64,000 nt of DNA from Epiperipatus broadwayi (Eukaryota; Onychophora; Udeonychophora; Euonychophora; Peripatidae): contig JAQFVV010000021.1 of assembly GCA_028023455.1 (NCBI GenBank), positions 7,590,853 through 7,654,852 on the forward strand. The letters are read 5' to 3'. This document shows, piece after piece, positions 1-12,284 of the stretch (positions within the stretch are counted from its first letter, which is position 1; each line of letters starts with the position of its first letter). The notes under the pieces were generated by a model. It was not told the DNA's origin, did not search any database, and saw only the letters and a program-made list of their open reading frames with translations. Position numbers and translations under genes: made by a program.

Positions 1-1575
1 TCCACTTTTCAATATCTTCTCTACCTCATTCAATTCATTTTGTAAAAACCTAATATTCCCATAACTAAATGCTTTCATGTTTTCTATCACTCTATCATCT
101 TTTCTATATTCATTACATGTCTATTTAAGATTATCTCTAAATCTTCTCTAGAGCTACACTCTATTCCCTCATCATCTAGTAATACTATCTCTCTTTCCCC
201 TATATTCCTCCTTTTAATGTAATTCCAAAATTTTTTACTCACAACTTTTCCACTTTTATTAATATCTTCCAACAATTTACTATTCAATTTCATTCTCTCT
301 ATATAATTATCTTTTCTAGCTAACTTCTTCTTTTCTAAGTACTTTTCCCATTTAGCATTAATATCTTTTTCACTTTCATTATTCTTAATAGCACACTTAT
401 ATTCTCTACATGCTTCTTTCCTCTCTTTTACACTTTTACTAATTCTAATTTTTTTATTGCTTTTATTCTTCTGAATATTCTCACCTAAAACCCTATTTGC
501 CACTTTTTCTACTTTTTTACACCAGTACTTATACTCATCCCCAACCCACTCATCCATGATTTCTTCAACTTGTATTTTATACTCTTCCAACTTATTCTTA
601 TGATTCACTCTCCATCCATATCTTTCACTATTATTTCTACTTTTATTTCTATTCTCCATCACATTACTAACCATTTCAATTACAATAAAGTTATCATCAC
701 TAGTGCATACTTTTTCTTCATTATCAAACACCTTAATTTTTCGTATTTTATTTATTCCCTCTTTCTCTACCAATACATAATCTATTGTATAAAATATATT
801 ATCTCTAGACCATGTGTATTGTCCCTCATAAATATTTAATAAATTTCCAATACTCAAGTTCACTTTCTGACAAAATTCCTTCAAAAGCTGTCCATTTTTA
901 TTATCTACATCATCAATTTCTTGAATATTTCCATTCATATCCCCTATAACCATTATTCTCTTCCCCTTTTCTTTAAAACTTTGTATATCTTTAACTAGAT
1001 GTTCATATATGTTATTATTCCATTCCATTATAATTTGACTATCTCCAGTGGCTATATAAACTATAGCCACCACCCATTCTTGACTACCCAACCTTATTTC
1101 AAACCACAAATAATGTTCTTGACCTTTAACAATATTTAAATATTTTTTTGATATAACTCCTATACCACCACCCCTTTCTCTTTTTCTTTTCTATTTATAC
1201 CCTGCCATACCAACTGTTTCAAAATAGGTTCTTCTTTTTCTTTTAGAAGTGTTTCCACTACTGCTAATATCTCAATCTCTTCATTTTCAATTGTTTTATT
1301 TAATTCCATCCACTTTTCTTGTCTCCTACCAACTTGCATATTCAAGAACCCAATTTTAACAATTTCTTCATTCCTAACTACTCTTTTATAAATTCTTTTA
1401 ATTCTTTAATCTCCATTACATTTATAAATTACTTTCTTACCATAAATTTTACAAACCCATTTCTTCTCCATATCTATATTTATATTTAAATCAAATTCCT
1501 TTTGCTTATTTCTTATATTCCATCCATTCTTTTTCTTTTTAATAATATTCCAATATAATGTCCTCAGTTTTGATT
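1..1575 (-). pseudogene. LINE ORF2 fragment: endonuclease (EEP) domain and linker, broken
   Basis: Read on the minus strand, this is the N-terminal half of a non-LTR retrotransposon ORF2. The apurinic-like endonuclease (exonuclease/endonuclease/phosphatase fold), which nicks target DNA for target-primed reverse transcription, starts near 1345 (AVVET holds the expected catalytic Glu). After a frameshift near 1165 it continues as GGIGVISKKY, then GDMNGNI and TIDYVLV. The usual C-terminal SDHxxI motif reads TSDDNFIVIEM, so the catalytic His is replaced by Asp. A charged linker follows to about 87, with KKFWNYIKRRN, usual just before the reverse transcriptase; the frame then breaks again and the RT would lie outside the window. 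Coding-like sequence without a clear start extends upstream to about 1555. The type resembles LINEs common in ticks and other chelicerates. It is dead: two frame breaks and a lost catalytic residue. Confidence 0.85.
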
Positions 1576-1745
1576 CCCACCCATATTGTCATTGTATAGA
1601 TTAGCCTCACGTGAAGAAGAGAAGAGAATACCACTCAAAATGTTGTGTTATAGACTAACCCATGTATTGTTACTAACAGTTGATAATATTTGAAAAAATT
1701 AAATAAAGTTTGAATTTTTCAAAAAATATTTAAAATTTAATATTA
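1560..1745 (+). repeat. Family 4 repeat, 5'-truncated (tRNA B-box-like end plus hammerhead-like tail)
   Basis: This shares order and spacing with the copies at 32361-32590 and 36338-36560: a box B-like stretch (ttttgattcccac), a spacer, then gtgaagaagag (1610-1620), a stem-loop-like stretch, ctcaaaatgttgtgt, and an AT-rich tail with aaataaagtttgaat. The ctgaagaag...(g)aaac arrangement resembles the ribozyme-derived stem-loops found at Penelope-like element ends. The 5' tRNA-like head is missing here. Confidence 0.55.
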
Positions 1746-2289
1746 TAAAAATGAATTAATTTATATATAATTATTAATAAACAGTATTTTATTAATATCA
1801 TTTACTTTATTACTTTTACAATGCTTCATCTAATTACAACCCACTATTGATGGTTTTGATTGCCCCAGCATTCTTTTTCAGAACTATAAAGAAAATAATG
1901 ATATTAATATTATATGGATTTGGCATTGCAATATAAAAGATAAAGTTACGATACTTCATAAAGAAGATGCACAATATTTTTAGAATTAGAAAAAAATAGA
2001 AGTGGTGGTTCACATAATCATATAACATGGTTTGAGTTATCCATTATTTGACAATCTCTTGACAACTAAAACTACTATTAACCATTAGAAGCACATCACA
2101 AAACAATTATTTTGAAGTAGACTCTTGGCTAATCAATAAAATATTCAAATATTGTTGGTGTCAGCAAAACCTTTCTCTGTTACTTCTCATTTTTTGATTA
2201 CCATAACACCCAATACCCATTTTAATAAGTTTATTATGAAAATTACATTACATTTTCACTAAATCTTTGATTACAAAAAAAATAATCAA
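1746..2289. other. AT-rich intergenic stretch, nothing recognised
   Basis: Low-complexity A/T-rich sequence. Short open frames here show no recognisable domain. Confidence 0.5.
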
Positions 2290-2600
2290 GTCAGATGTCA
2301 CATGACCTAATTTAATAAGCTTTTATTTACAAATGTTATATATAGAGCTTGCAAAATAAGCTCTTAACAAGCTTTGAGAATACCCCCATCCCCAGACCAG
2401 TTTCTACTACTGGCTTCATCAGTAATGTGCTAGGATATTCAAGCATTAGATTAAAAATACCAGGACAAGCCCAGCCCTTTATCTAATAACTATTAAGTAG
2501 AAAATTTGAAATTTTCAGACATCCATATGTCTTCCAATCCAGCTATCTAACTTAAATAGGCATATGGGACTGAACTAAGTTCGGATACCCCATATTAAAT
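2290..2600 (-). repeat. Family 2 hammerhead repeat, single unit
   Basis: A copy of the family also found at 32.0, 35.3-36.2 and 61 kb. On the minus strand it contains the family body (pieces such as atagctggatt and ctattaagtagaaaatt on the plus strand), the hammerhead at 2379-2443, and the terminal part with ttatttacaaatgtt. Confidence 0.7.
2379..2443 (-). ncRNA. Hammerhead ribozyme, family 2, degraded
   Basis: Read on the minus strand: stem I strand gaatatcc..., core CTGATGA, then agccagtagta where stem II should be, GAAA, ctggtc giving a GUC cleavage triplet, and a closing strand ending ggggtattc. The outer stem I pairs GAAUAUCC with GGGUAUUC (8 pairs, one G-U). Core boxes and cleavage triplet are present, but stem II pairing is poor, so it is probably inactive. 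Confidence 0.6.
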
Positions 2601-3714
2601 CTAATCATTACCCCTGAGCATTTCAAGAACAGTTCTCTTTATCCTAATCAATATATATCTGGTATATATTGGAGTAATCAATAGGTATTAGGAGGTAGTG
2701 TTATTTTATTCACATCCATGTCTTCACTAAGAAGGCAATGGAAACACAGCGAATAACAGTGGAATTATTTGTTAAAAAGGCTTAGAAAGTCATGTGATGT
2801 TTTGTTTATATATCTTTGAGAATGTTAATTTTTAGACATCGAATAGTTCAGTTTAGCGTTTTGAATTCTGATGCACTCTCTCTAATCATGCAATATCGCT
2901 TTACCATTTTAAAATTCAGATATAAATCTCTAATGTTTTGTAAACTCATGTCTCTTACTTTATTCACAATTCTGTAAAAGAAATCGTTCTGATCTGGACC
3001 TATTGCCATTTCCGTAGTACATTATATCAATAAATATAGGCTAATATATCGGTTATTCCCGTTATTTTGTTCATTTTCTAGTTATGCTCAGACTTCCATT
3101 TCTTTTATATTTGCCTGAAGGATATCAATTATGTTAATAGCTTTATAATCAATTTAATGAGATTAAAGTTTCATTTCATTTATTCAAGTTTTTAGTAAAT
3201 CTTTAAATTGAAACTTTTAAGTTTTTATTGATTTTTATTTTTTATATATATAATTTTTTTTTTTTTGTGAGAAAGTTTAAGAAGGCAGCTTATGTTTCTC
3301 TTAATGATAATTAGTAAATGATATTTTAAAAGTGAGGAAAAAAAGTAGAGAAGTAAATGCTTTTTTTTACTTTTTTATAGATTTTTTTTTATAATATATA
3401 TATATATTATTGATCTGCTGATTATAAAATTAATTTCTATTAAAAAATACAACTACAAATACAATAATAAAAAGAAGAAATAAGTAGAAATATGATTAGA
3501 ACTTATTTAAAATTTATTCTAATGTAGCGGCAAATGCAAGATAAACAAGATGGATTCATGCAATACTTATTGCAGAATGAGAACACTTCCATTAGTAGTA
3601 ATGTTATTTCCCATCAGAGATAAAAGGACTATCATATCACAGTCGTTTTAAAATACTCATGTTGACGCAGCACCATACTTTATAGCTAATAACATAAATA
3701 TTTATTTAGTAAGG
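2601..3714. other. AT-rich intergenic stretch, nothing recognised
   Basis: Poly-T/poly-A runs and short TA tracts (for example near 3395-3410). No coding or RNA signal seen. Confidence 0.5.
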
Positions 3715-3960
3715 ACTTCCTGATATCTAGATTGGTCAAGAGTCATCTAGTAGAAAAAACTACTACGCTCGCAAAAAAAAGGCTAATGGTTCGAGTTCGT
3801 AAAAAGTTTAAGCGCCAAATATGGTACCAAAATCGATCCTAATGCCTCCCAACCCCAAATCAGACTGTCTAACAATTGTACCACTCCACTTAAAGCACTA
3901 GGCTTGATTATATCATGAAACAATTTCTGAAGTTTACCCAATCCAAAGTCGAATATCACG
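3715..3960 (+). repeat. Possible tRNA-derived SINE remnant
   Basis: Contains gtcatctagtagaaaaaact followed by tggttcgagttcg, which resembles degraded Pol III box A and box B, then a less AT-rich body ending at a TA tract (3971-3991). No second copy was found in the window, so this is weak. Confidence 0.3.
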
Positions 3961-4350
3961 CAGGGTTATAGAATATATATATATATATATAGTCATTAAC
4001 AGACAGTATTTTACAAGAAAGCATTAAGACAAATCAAACAAAGAATAATAAAAAAGTGTTCAATTAAGAATTAATAGAAATAGTAAAAAAAATAATAGAA
4101 TGATTTTTTACTCATGAGTTTGCAAGAAGTTAGATTGTAAATAAAAGAACTGAACTTGTAAGCCATAGAACCTGAATTCTAGAGGCTAATAATCTACCAT
4201 TGAACATGAACTATACAAGACTATAGAACTAATGGCAAATAATAAGTTTTTTATTTAAAGACTGTAGATCATTCCAATTTATTTTGATGTGTCAAACTTT
4301 ATCATTGTATGAAGAAATAAAATAAGCACTCATCATAAAGCCATGAACAA

Positions 4351-4475
4351 CTTAGGGCAGTCAATAGAGTAATGGATTGTGAAAAATAAGGTCCTCAGAA
4401 TGATTCTGGTTTAGTACTTCTGGTATTTGAACTTCTTATGAACTCCTGAGCAAAAAAGCCATTGCTATTTAATAG
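4351..4475 (+). repeat. Degraded tRNA-related SINE copy
   Basis: The run of tggtatttgaacttcttatgaactcctgagc... followed by aaaagccatt matches the tails of the two units at 20137-20375 (ttcttatgaattcc and ataaagccata). The head ggcagtcaatagagtaatgg corresponds to their box A region (ggcatagttggtagagcg). Confidence 0.45.
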
Positions 4476-5021
4476 TCATAAGTTTTTGATCGAGAATAAG
4501 ATAAGAGTTATTTACACTTTAAAATGTATATCAACTGACATATCATATTAAAAGTTAATTTGGTTATCATAACTATAATTAATTCATTACAATTGGACCA
4601 AAACTCTATAAAACTAATTAGCTTCATAAGCTAAAATAAGGTTAGCTGTATTGATTTCTTAATCACTGCATAAACTGACTATTGTTTTTCCACCCATGCT
4701 TTGTTTGCATTTTTCATTTGCCCCTAGTATTATTGTTAAAAGGAACAAATCTTTTAATGAAATAATAATTAAACCAAATTTTATACTGCTCTAGTCATAT
4801 AATCTTCTAGCCATTGACTTATTTTGTATTAAAATATCTCTGTTTATGTTTTTTTTAAAAGATGAGTTATTATTTCTAGCATAATCAACCATTTTGTATT
4901 TTTGTTTTGTCTTTTTGTTATTATCTTACCATTTTCAATCATATATATTAGTAGAAAACCAGATGTCACCATTATATTTACCTCTTTTTAACCCCTGGTT
5001 CACTTCTCACAAATTATTTCA

Positions 5022-5118
5022 TTTTTTGACCAATTCGCTCCCTGGTGAGTTTCTTCATAAGTATTATACATTAAAATGCATATATTACCATATATTTTAT
5101 TATATAAAAATTTTGCTA
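5022..5118 (+). repeat. Dispersed repeat, pair with 51136-51232
   Basis: Shares cctggtga, then cataagtattata, ttaaaatgcat and tattttattatat in the same order and spacing with 51136-51232. Family unknown. Confidence 0.55.
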
Positions 5119-5469
5119 AAAAAAATTACACTAGAAGGCAGAAAATTCAAACTTTCCACTCTTACAATAGGCATAAGCCCCACCCTGATATGTTTGGCTT
5201 TGTTATGACATTGTTTAAAGAAAATAATTCCAATGGGTGGTTTATTTGTGAATTTATTATGGTTTTAGATAATTTTTTACAATAATTTGCACTACATTTA
5301 TTACCTATCAAGAAATATAAATTATTAATAACTTATTTTCCCTTGAAATACTTTATTTTCAAAAATATAATGTTATATTAGCAGTGAATGTAAATATGGC
5401 CTGAAACAATTTACAAGATTAGCTTTAAATATTTTAAACTTTTAAAGCATAATTCATTAGATATAAGCG

Positions 5470-5870
5470 AATATAGGGGATTTGAACTCAGACTTTCAAG
5501 CCACTTCACAATCCACACTATCTCATATTACTGATACACATGACCACACACATACAGAAAAGCTAAATAATCACCAATATATACATTTTGTGCTAAACCA
5601 GCTCTCATCAGTTGGTCCAGATTACCATCTCCCATACATATATATAATCAGTGCTCAGTTTATATTAAGATAGCAATTCCTTACACTTTGATGGACAGGA
5701 TTCAACCTACTCAAACTTCTAACTCTTCAGCCATCCATACCATTGAAAATCTGATGATAGAATTTCTAAATCCCATGGTGATGCCAATATTGTTGCCATA
5801 CCCATGTTGATCTCAAGTCACTCTGACCCTTCAAACATAAGACAGTATCCATTTAAATACATAGAGGGAT
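5470..5870 (-). repeat. Family 1 hammerhead repeat unit (left arm of a palindrome)
   Basis: Minus-strand copy of the window's most abundant repeat. In plus reading it begins with ggatttgaactcagactttc, passes the hammerhead at 5569-5624 and continues through ttgatggacaggattcaacc and cccatggtgatgccaatat. It faces the plus-strand unit at 6016-6440, so the locus can fold back on itself. Confidence 0.8.
5569..5624 (-). ncRNA. Hammerhead ribozyme, family 1, G12 lost
   Basis: Minus-strand order: taatc, ccaa (stem I), CTGATGA, a stem II hairpin (gagctggtttagcac), then AAAA instead of GAAA, a short A/T stem III and ttgg closing stem I. The core G12 is A, consistent with CG to CA decay, so self-cleavage is not expected. 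Confidence 0.7.
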
Positions 5871-5924
5871 GGGCAAAATGCAGGCTTAATATGTAAGATC
5901 TGAAATATCAGGCACTCTCAAACC

Positions 5925-6015
5925 TGGAGCTGTGCATCGTCATGTGTATCAGTAATATGATATAGTATGGATAGTGAAGTGGCTTGAAAATCTGAATTCA
6001 AATCCCCTATAATTA
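5925..6015 (+). repeat. Family 1 terminal fragment
   Basis: Carries only the end of the unit: catgtgtatcagtaatatga, gtggatagtgaagtggcttg and ttcaaatcccctataatt. It lies between the two palindrome arms and looks like a truncated extra copy. Confidence 0.65.
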
Positions 6016-6440
6016 AATGGATAGTGTCCTATATATGGAGGGTCAGAGTGACTTGAGGTCAATATAGGTATGACAACAATATTGGCATCAGCATGGGATT
6101 TGGGAATTCTATCATCAGAGTTTCAATGGTATGGATGGCTGAAGAGTTGGAGGTTGGAGTAGGTTGAAGTCTGTCCATTAAAGTGTAAGAATTTGCTATA
6201 TTAACCTAAACTGAGCACTGATTATATATATGTATGGGAGATGGTAATCTGGACCAACTGATGAGTGGTGATTTAGCATGAAATATGTGTATTGGTGATT
6301 ATTTATCTTTTCTGCAAGTGTATGGTCATGTCTATCAGTAATATGAGATAGCGTGGATAATGAAGTGGCTTGAAAGTCTGAGTTTAAACCCCCTTATTTA
6401 AAATTAGGCTCCAGCTTTGAGAGTGCCTGATATTTCAAAT
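6016..6440 (+). repeat. Family 1 hammerhead repeat unit (right arm of a palindrome)
   Basis: Inverted relative to 5470-5870. Body in order: gtcagagtgacttgaggtc, ggcatcagcatgggattt, gaagagttggaggttgg, the hammerhead at 6244-6301, then gtcatgtctatcagtaatat and gcttgaaagtctgagtttaa at the end. Confidence 0.8.
6244..6301 (+). ncRNA. Hammerhead ribozyme, family 1, near-complete core
   Basis: taatc...ccaa / ttgg...gatta form stem I with an internal loop. CTGATGA is intact, stem II (gtggtgatttagcat) is weakened, and GAAA is intact because CG has become TG. Stem III is a short A/T hairpin ending in a UA-type cleavage site. Activity is possible but doubtful. Confidence 0.7.
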
Positions 6441-6449
6441 CTTAGATAT

Positions 6450-9309
6450 AAGAGAAATAAATAAATATTTATTTCGATTTTTAAAAATAATAATAAGTAA
6501 TAAATATTTTGATGATTTTGTAAACTGATAATAATCCTTCTAGAAATGATGACTTCTAAACTCTTTGTTTTGATTACAATCTCATTTTTTTAATATTTAC
6601 AGAAACAAAATGTGAACGTATAAAATTTATTTCAGTAGTAAACAAAAATATCTATCAAATCAAGTCAAATTTATTATTTTCTAATAAGTAATTATCATTT
6701 AATCATATATTTTATGTTGATTTGTGAGACAAAGAATAATGTCAGAAAATGCTGAATTGTGAGAGTCTTAGGCTGCATGGTGAAAGGGTTAATGAAAAAT
6801 ATTTTTAAAGTTAATCTGTATAGAATAATTAATGTAATATTTTATTGTCAAACTACAATAATTCCAATATATAAATTTTTTTGTGATTATATCAATTATT
6901 CTTATATGAGACAATATCAAGAATAGTGGATATAATCTTAGGGTATTCCAAGTAAAATATCCTTTTCTAAGGCAAACATTATACTCAAACTAAAAGTGGA
7001 AAAGTTATTAATTATTGCAAAGACAAACTATTTTGGTCAACATTTAAAAATGTAGTTTTTTAACAATGAAATTGGTTTAAAATAAAACAATGTGTCATTT
7101 GTAAAGGTGTTAATGAGAAAGTGTTTTCTGCAACAATACTAGCATTCTAATCTTTTTTCTCTCTCTATTATTCATTTTTAATTTTTCTATCATTTTTGAG
7201 AAATTAAAGTAAACTCATTTTTCACATGTGACATATAGAAAGGAAGATTGATATTTATATTAAACTAATTTGATTAAAATTAAATACATTAAATCAGCAC
7301 AAATAATTTCATATATTTTTGGTAGTTGTAAATCCATACTGTTTGGATATTGTTTTTAACATGCAATAATTACAACATGGGTTTAAAATGTACAGTCTAC
7401 AAACAGTATCTCATAATACTGCTAAAACATTGGGTGTGTGTTTTATATAAATATTTCAAATTTAATTTTTTATTATAAACCTTATTTACAATAAGCATAA
7501 AATAGTTGTAAAACATAACAATAAAGTCATGAGAATTAAAAAACAAAACACAATTTGGGTTAACTGGATTCAGTTGATTAATTTCTTACAATCAGTTATT
7601 GTAATGAAATAAATTTGCTTTTTATTATTGTAATAATTAGATAGAATAAGTTTTATAATATTTGTCCTAATAAGAAGAAAAAAGCAATTGTTTAAAAAAT
7701 GAAAAAAATTTACAGCTGCTTAGATTACAAGAGGTATGAGATACTACTAAATCAAAAAGAAGGCATAAAATTTATATTACAGAAGATAAACTCAAACTAA
7801 TTTGAAATTTTCAAAACCTTTTCAATTTAAAAATAATATGAAATTAAGGAATTTGAATATTTATAGTAGTATTACATATTGATAGTAACCATTGTGGGAT
7901 AAATATAAATTATTAATAATTATATTTCCCTATTTATTCTAGTACAATGATAATATGACAAACTCAAAATATAATGAATTTTGGAATAAGTTTTAACTTA
8001 GAAAAATTTTAAAAAATACTTTATACAATTAAATGAAATTATTGACTTTGATCTGTTATTTGAATGCTTCAATGTCAGATGAATGTCTGAGAAAAAAACC
8101 AAGATTTATTATTGTTGTTGTATTAACAATGAAAATTACATTCAGGATCCAGTAATTATTTAACTTTTGTTTAATTTATTAGTATGGTTTATCTTGTCCT
8201 TCCATATTAGTAAAACACCACTTTTAAATAATCTTGTAACTAATTTTTAATATATTTATATTGAAGTGATTTTCTTTACATTTTCTACACATAATTTACC
8301 TATCCATTAAACAAAACTATTCTTTACTTATAAATTCACCTACTTGACACAATGAATTGTATTATTTTAAAATCTTTTTATACACATGACTTGGATTTTA
8401 CTTTAGATATATTTTCAAAGCATTGGAAATTTTTTTAATTTAAAATACATCATAAGATTGTCAACATATAATGAAAAAAATATAAGACTAATTGGTATGC
8501 TTTTCAACATTTTGAAGGTGATATTACTGAAACTATTATTATAAATACATATCTTCACTGCATTTGATTGTATGTGAATACATTTATACCATAGTACATT
8601 TTTGGTTTAATGTTCAAGTAAAGAGAATGATTTGATATGTGTCTTAAATCATAAAACTATATCTTTAATTACTGGCAAGAATTGTTCACATAAAAGCTTT
8701 TTATTCATTTTCTGCGAAACAACTTTTTTTTTTGATAAAAATGACATTCTTATGATGCTTTTTCCAGATCCAACAGTAAATTCAACCGGAATTGCTCCTT
8801 TTAAAAGGAAATGGGGTCTCATCAACAGATTCAGAACAATCTATTGCCCTTGTGGTCATAAAATTCATAAATGGAATTTATCACACTGACTCATGAAAAT
8901 ATAGCCAAGCTATGTACCACATAGTTAATAATTTCTTAATCTATGGTTATAGTGGGATAATTGAAAGATTAATAAAACTACTGGTGATTCTATATTCTGA
9001 TAGCTATCTTTACATGTTACTTTATGATATTTTATTGGTAGTTAACTTGTCAAGAATCCATATTTTCAATAATAATAACAATAAAAAAATAAAACTATAA
9101 AAAAAAGATCTGATTTATAGTATAAGAATTAACTGAAAAGACATGCTAAAACAGCAAAAGTGAATGCTTTCTTTAGAAAGATATGATTGAACATAGAACA
9201 AAACTCAATCTGGTCAAGATGCCAAATTATTTTAAAAACTAACTTTTTTTCAGAGAAAATTAAATGTCAAATAATCAAACATAAAATTTACATATGATGT
9301 ATATAATAT
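6450..9309. other. AT-rich intergenic stretch, nothing recognised
   Basis: About 2.9 kb without a repeat copy, domain or RNA that I recognise. The longest open frame, 8632-8889 plus, encodes a CPCGHK-containing peptide with no convincing family match and is not called a gene. Confidence 0.5.
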
Positions 9310-9380
9310 TCATTAAGGCTGTAGCCTCAAGCACATGCATATAAAATGCGATAGTAGGGACCTCTACAGATCGTAAAACC
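9310..9380 (-). repeat. Dispersed repeat, inverted pair with 17508-17580
   Basis: Contains ggctgtagcctcaagcacat, gcgatagtagggacctctac. The reverse complement, gtagaggtccctactatcgc, occurs at 17518-17537 with the same flanking gaggttatagcctca. Family unknown. Confidence 0.65.
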
Positions 9381-11837
9381 TGAAAATGTTTATAATATGT
9401 ACAATCATTTGCAACTCACCTTTAACTTTTAATCCTTTATCTTTATTCATTTTGCTTATTCTGAAGTAAAAATAGTTAAGCAATTTTCCAAATGTTACTA
9501 AAGGCCAAGATGTAAACAATGGATCTTCTTAATAAAGTTGATTAAATGAAAATGAGCAGATTAAATTTGTTAATATTATAACAAGCAGAAGCAACTAATA
9601 AAACTAAGATCAAAGGAGTAAGTGTTTTGATACTAATTTATTTTGACCAAATACTTACAGATAGGAAATAAACTGAAGTTTAAAATGTTACTCCCTTTGT
9701 TAATAAATATTTTTAATTTCATCAGTTGCCACTGATTTCATGTGAAACTAAGCTATTATATATAATGTCAAAGTATTCTATAGAATACATATCTTTTTCT
9801 GGAAAAATACAAAATAAACTTACTTTATTCTGACTACACAGTTTATCTAGTAATTAATAGACTGTCTGGGTCTTGCCTATGTTGCTAGCACTTTTTGACA
9901 TATTAGAATAAGAATAGTAATAATAACAACAACAGCAATAGTAATAATAATAGGGGAGCACTATATTAATGAATTAAAAATGCAAAATAATTAAACATGT
10001 AATGCCCACCAAAGATTGTAAAATGCTATTTTCTTGAAGAATTAACAATGTGTTAATGGTAAAGGACAATATTTAGGGCAATGAAGGTGGCCAGAGAAGA
10101 TGTCATTTACAATGCACCTTTTGACCATATTAAATTAAAATAATGAAATATGTTTTAACAACAAAAAGTTACACTACAGTATAAAGGTGATTTACTTTCT
10201 TTGTTAAAGTTTGATCTATTTGCAGTCAGATTCCAAAAAACTTTGTAATCTACAAAATATTGAAGAAATATTGCATATATAATTAGCTGAAGCTTAAAAA
10301 GTTGGGATTGGTTAATATATTAGAATTATTCTACATTTTGACTGTGATTGAAAAAAGAAAGATGTCCAATAAGAGATTATCTTAAAGCATAACTTGAATT
10401 ATTGAACCTACATTAAAATCTTTTTAAAGCTACTAAGTCATACCATTTGATTAATAATTTTAATGATAATTAAGATGCTGTCTAATATTTTTTTCTATGA
10501 AAAGAAAGAATATGTCATTGTCAAGTTGTATACAGAGAATAAATAAGTAATTGGATAATCAACTCTTTTATAAAGAAAAAAAAGAAATGTCATTAATATA
10601 CATTTAACACCATAATGGCTTTATTTAAAAAAATAAATACCCTATGTATAATATGAATGGAATAATATAAGCCAAGATACTTATATTTTGAACATAAAAA
10701 TTTGAAATAAATTAATTTAAAATAAATTGTGTTGAAAAATATGTATAAAAGTAATGTTTCCATGGTAGTATAAAAGAATGTAGTCTAAATTGTTTAGTTT
10801 ATGTTAGAGTGAAAGAATGCCATTGGTATTTTAAGATATAATTATTGTATATTACATGTGTGATAAATTATGTTTATTTTTATTTGTTATTATTATTGTG
10901 TAATAAGATTTTTATTTATGGAGCACTATATAAAATTGACCAAACACTTAGTGTTGAGTGTTGTTATAGTTTCTCTGACACCAATTTAAAAAAAATATTA
11001 ATGGGTCTAAACACTTCAAACTCGTTCTCTTGTATCTTGGCTTCAATAGAAGTGAAGCTAAATTACTTCAAGAATTTTTTTATTTATTTTTAAAAGTATA
11101 TAATTATTAAATAGATAGAATGATTGGATAAGTGCAATAATTTTATATGTTAACTGAACAGATTTATTGAGAATTTGTGAAGAGTGATATTTTGACGATG
11201 AAAATTAATTCATAGCATTTAAAAACCATTGGAATATTCATTTGCTTTAAAAATAGATATTATTTACTTTTCAAAGATAAAAGAGAAATTCTCACAACAT
11301 AATAATGTACACAAAGGTTATGTTCACCTTCTGACATATTTTTATAAAATTGATGAATTATTTATAGGCAAGATATAAATGGGCTCAATTTCCCTCATAT
11401 TGCCATGGATAAAACTAGTGTCTATTAACTTGTAATGTTTTATAAATCAAATATTTCATTATGGAAAAGATATTTACATTGCATCATCATAAAAATAAAC
11501 CACAGTTTGTTAATTTATAATGTCATGTCAACCAAATACCTGCTACATGAAAGGATATTTTGTATATATTAAAAAACATTGTATCTAACAAAATGTGCTT
11601 CCAAGCTAATAAATTTCAGTGACATTTTTTTTTTTTAAAAAAAAAATAAAATTGGTGTTTGAAAAAAAACCCAAAATTTTTTTTTTTTTTAGAAAAAATA
11701 ATAAGTGTTTTTTGAAAAAAATTTAGAAGAGGAATTTTTTACATGCCCACAATTTAAAAGTTATGTTTTTCTAAATTCAAATGTATATTTGTGTAGTTCC
11801 ATAATTATAATTATAATCTAAAAATATATCTCTTTAT
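9381..11837. other. AT-rich intergenic stretch with an imperfect AAT/AAC microsatellite
   Basis: No coding signal. An interrupted trinucleotide run (aataataacaacaacagc...) lies at about 9905-9952 and poly-T/poly-A at 11624-11695. Confidence 0.5.
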
Positions 11838-12284
11838 TCATTAGTTACAAATAATATTTAAAGCACAGTCGATATTGAAATAATTGAGAGAGTGCAAATT
11901 TCTCAAGCAATGGTTGTAGTCATAAGCGCTTGAGAAATTTGCACTCTCTCAATTATTTTAATATCGACTGTCTTTAAATATTATTTACATATATTGCTGC
12001 AAATTTATAACATTGAAAACTACTGCATAGTAAATAGAAAGATTTCACACTGTATGTTTATAATTTGAACTCAGTGAGTTAAGTGTGAAGATATTTAAGG
12101 TTCATGCTTTCAGATATAAGTACTTTGGACTGGCTTGGATATATATAAAGACAAGTAAAGAAGAGGGTGGAACTGCTCTTTTCTTATTAAATTCTCTGTC
12201 CCAGTGCTTAAGATTTGATTGGCTGGTTGTAGTCATAAGCAATTGAGAAATTTGCACTCTCTCAATTATTTCATTAGTTACAAA
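11838..12284 (+). mobile_element. Small element with hairpin 5' end and 14-bp target duplication
   Basis: A perfect 14-bp direct repeat, tcattagttacaaa, flanks the unit at 11838-11851 and 12271-12284. Inside, 11853-11908 and 11928-11982 are near-perfect inverted arms. The loop ggttgtagtcataagc plus the start of the second arm recurs at 12225-12270 as the 3' end. So the 3' terminal segment seems to be present again, inverted, at the 5' end. A 14-bp duplication suits retrotransposition. No coding capacity; family unknown. Confidence 0.65.

Noticed and set aside
5735-5790. ctgatgat(g)gaat block present in every family 1 copy
   Set aside because: Lacks GAAA after the small hairpin; part of the repeat body, not a second ribozyme.
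8632-8889. 85-codon open frame with CPCGHK
   Set aside because: No recognisable domain; codons follow local AT composition.
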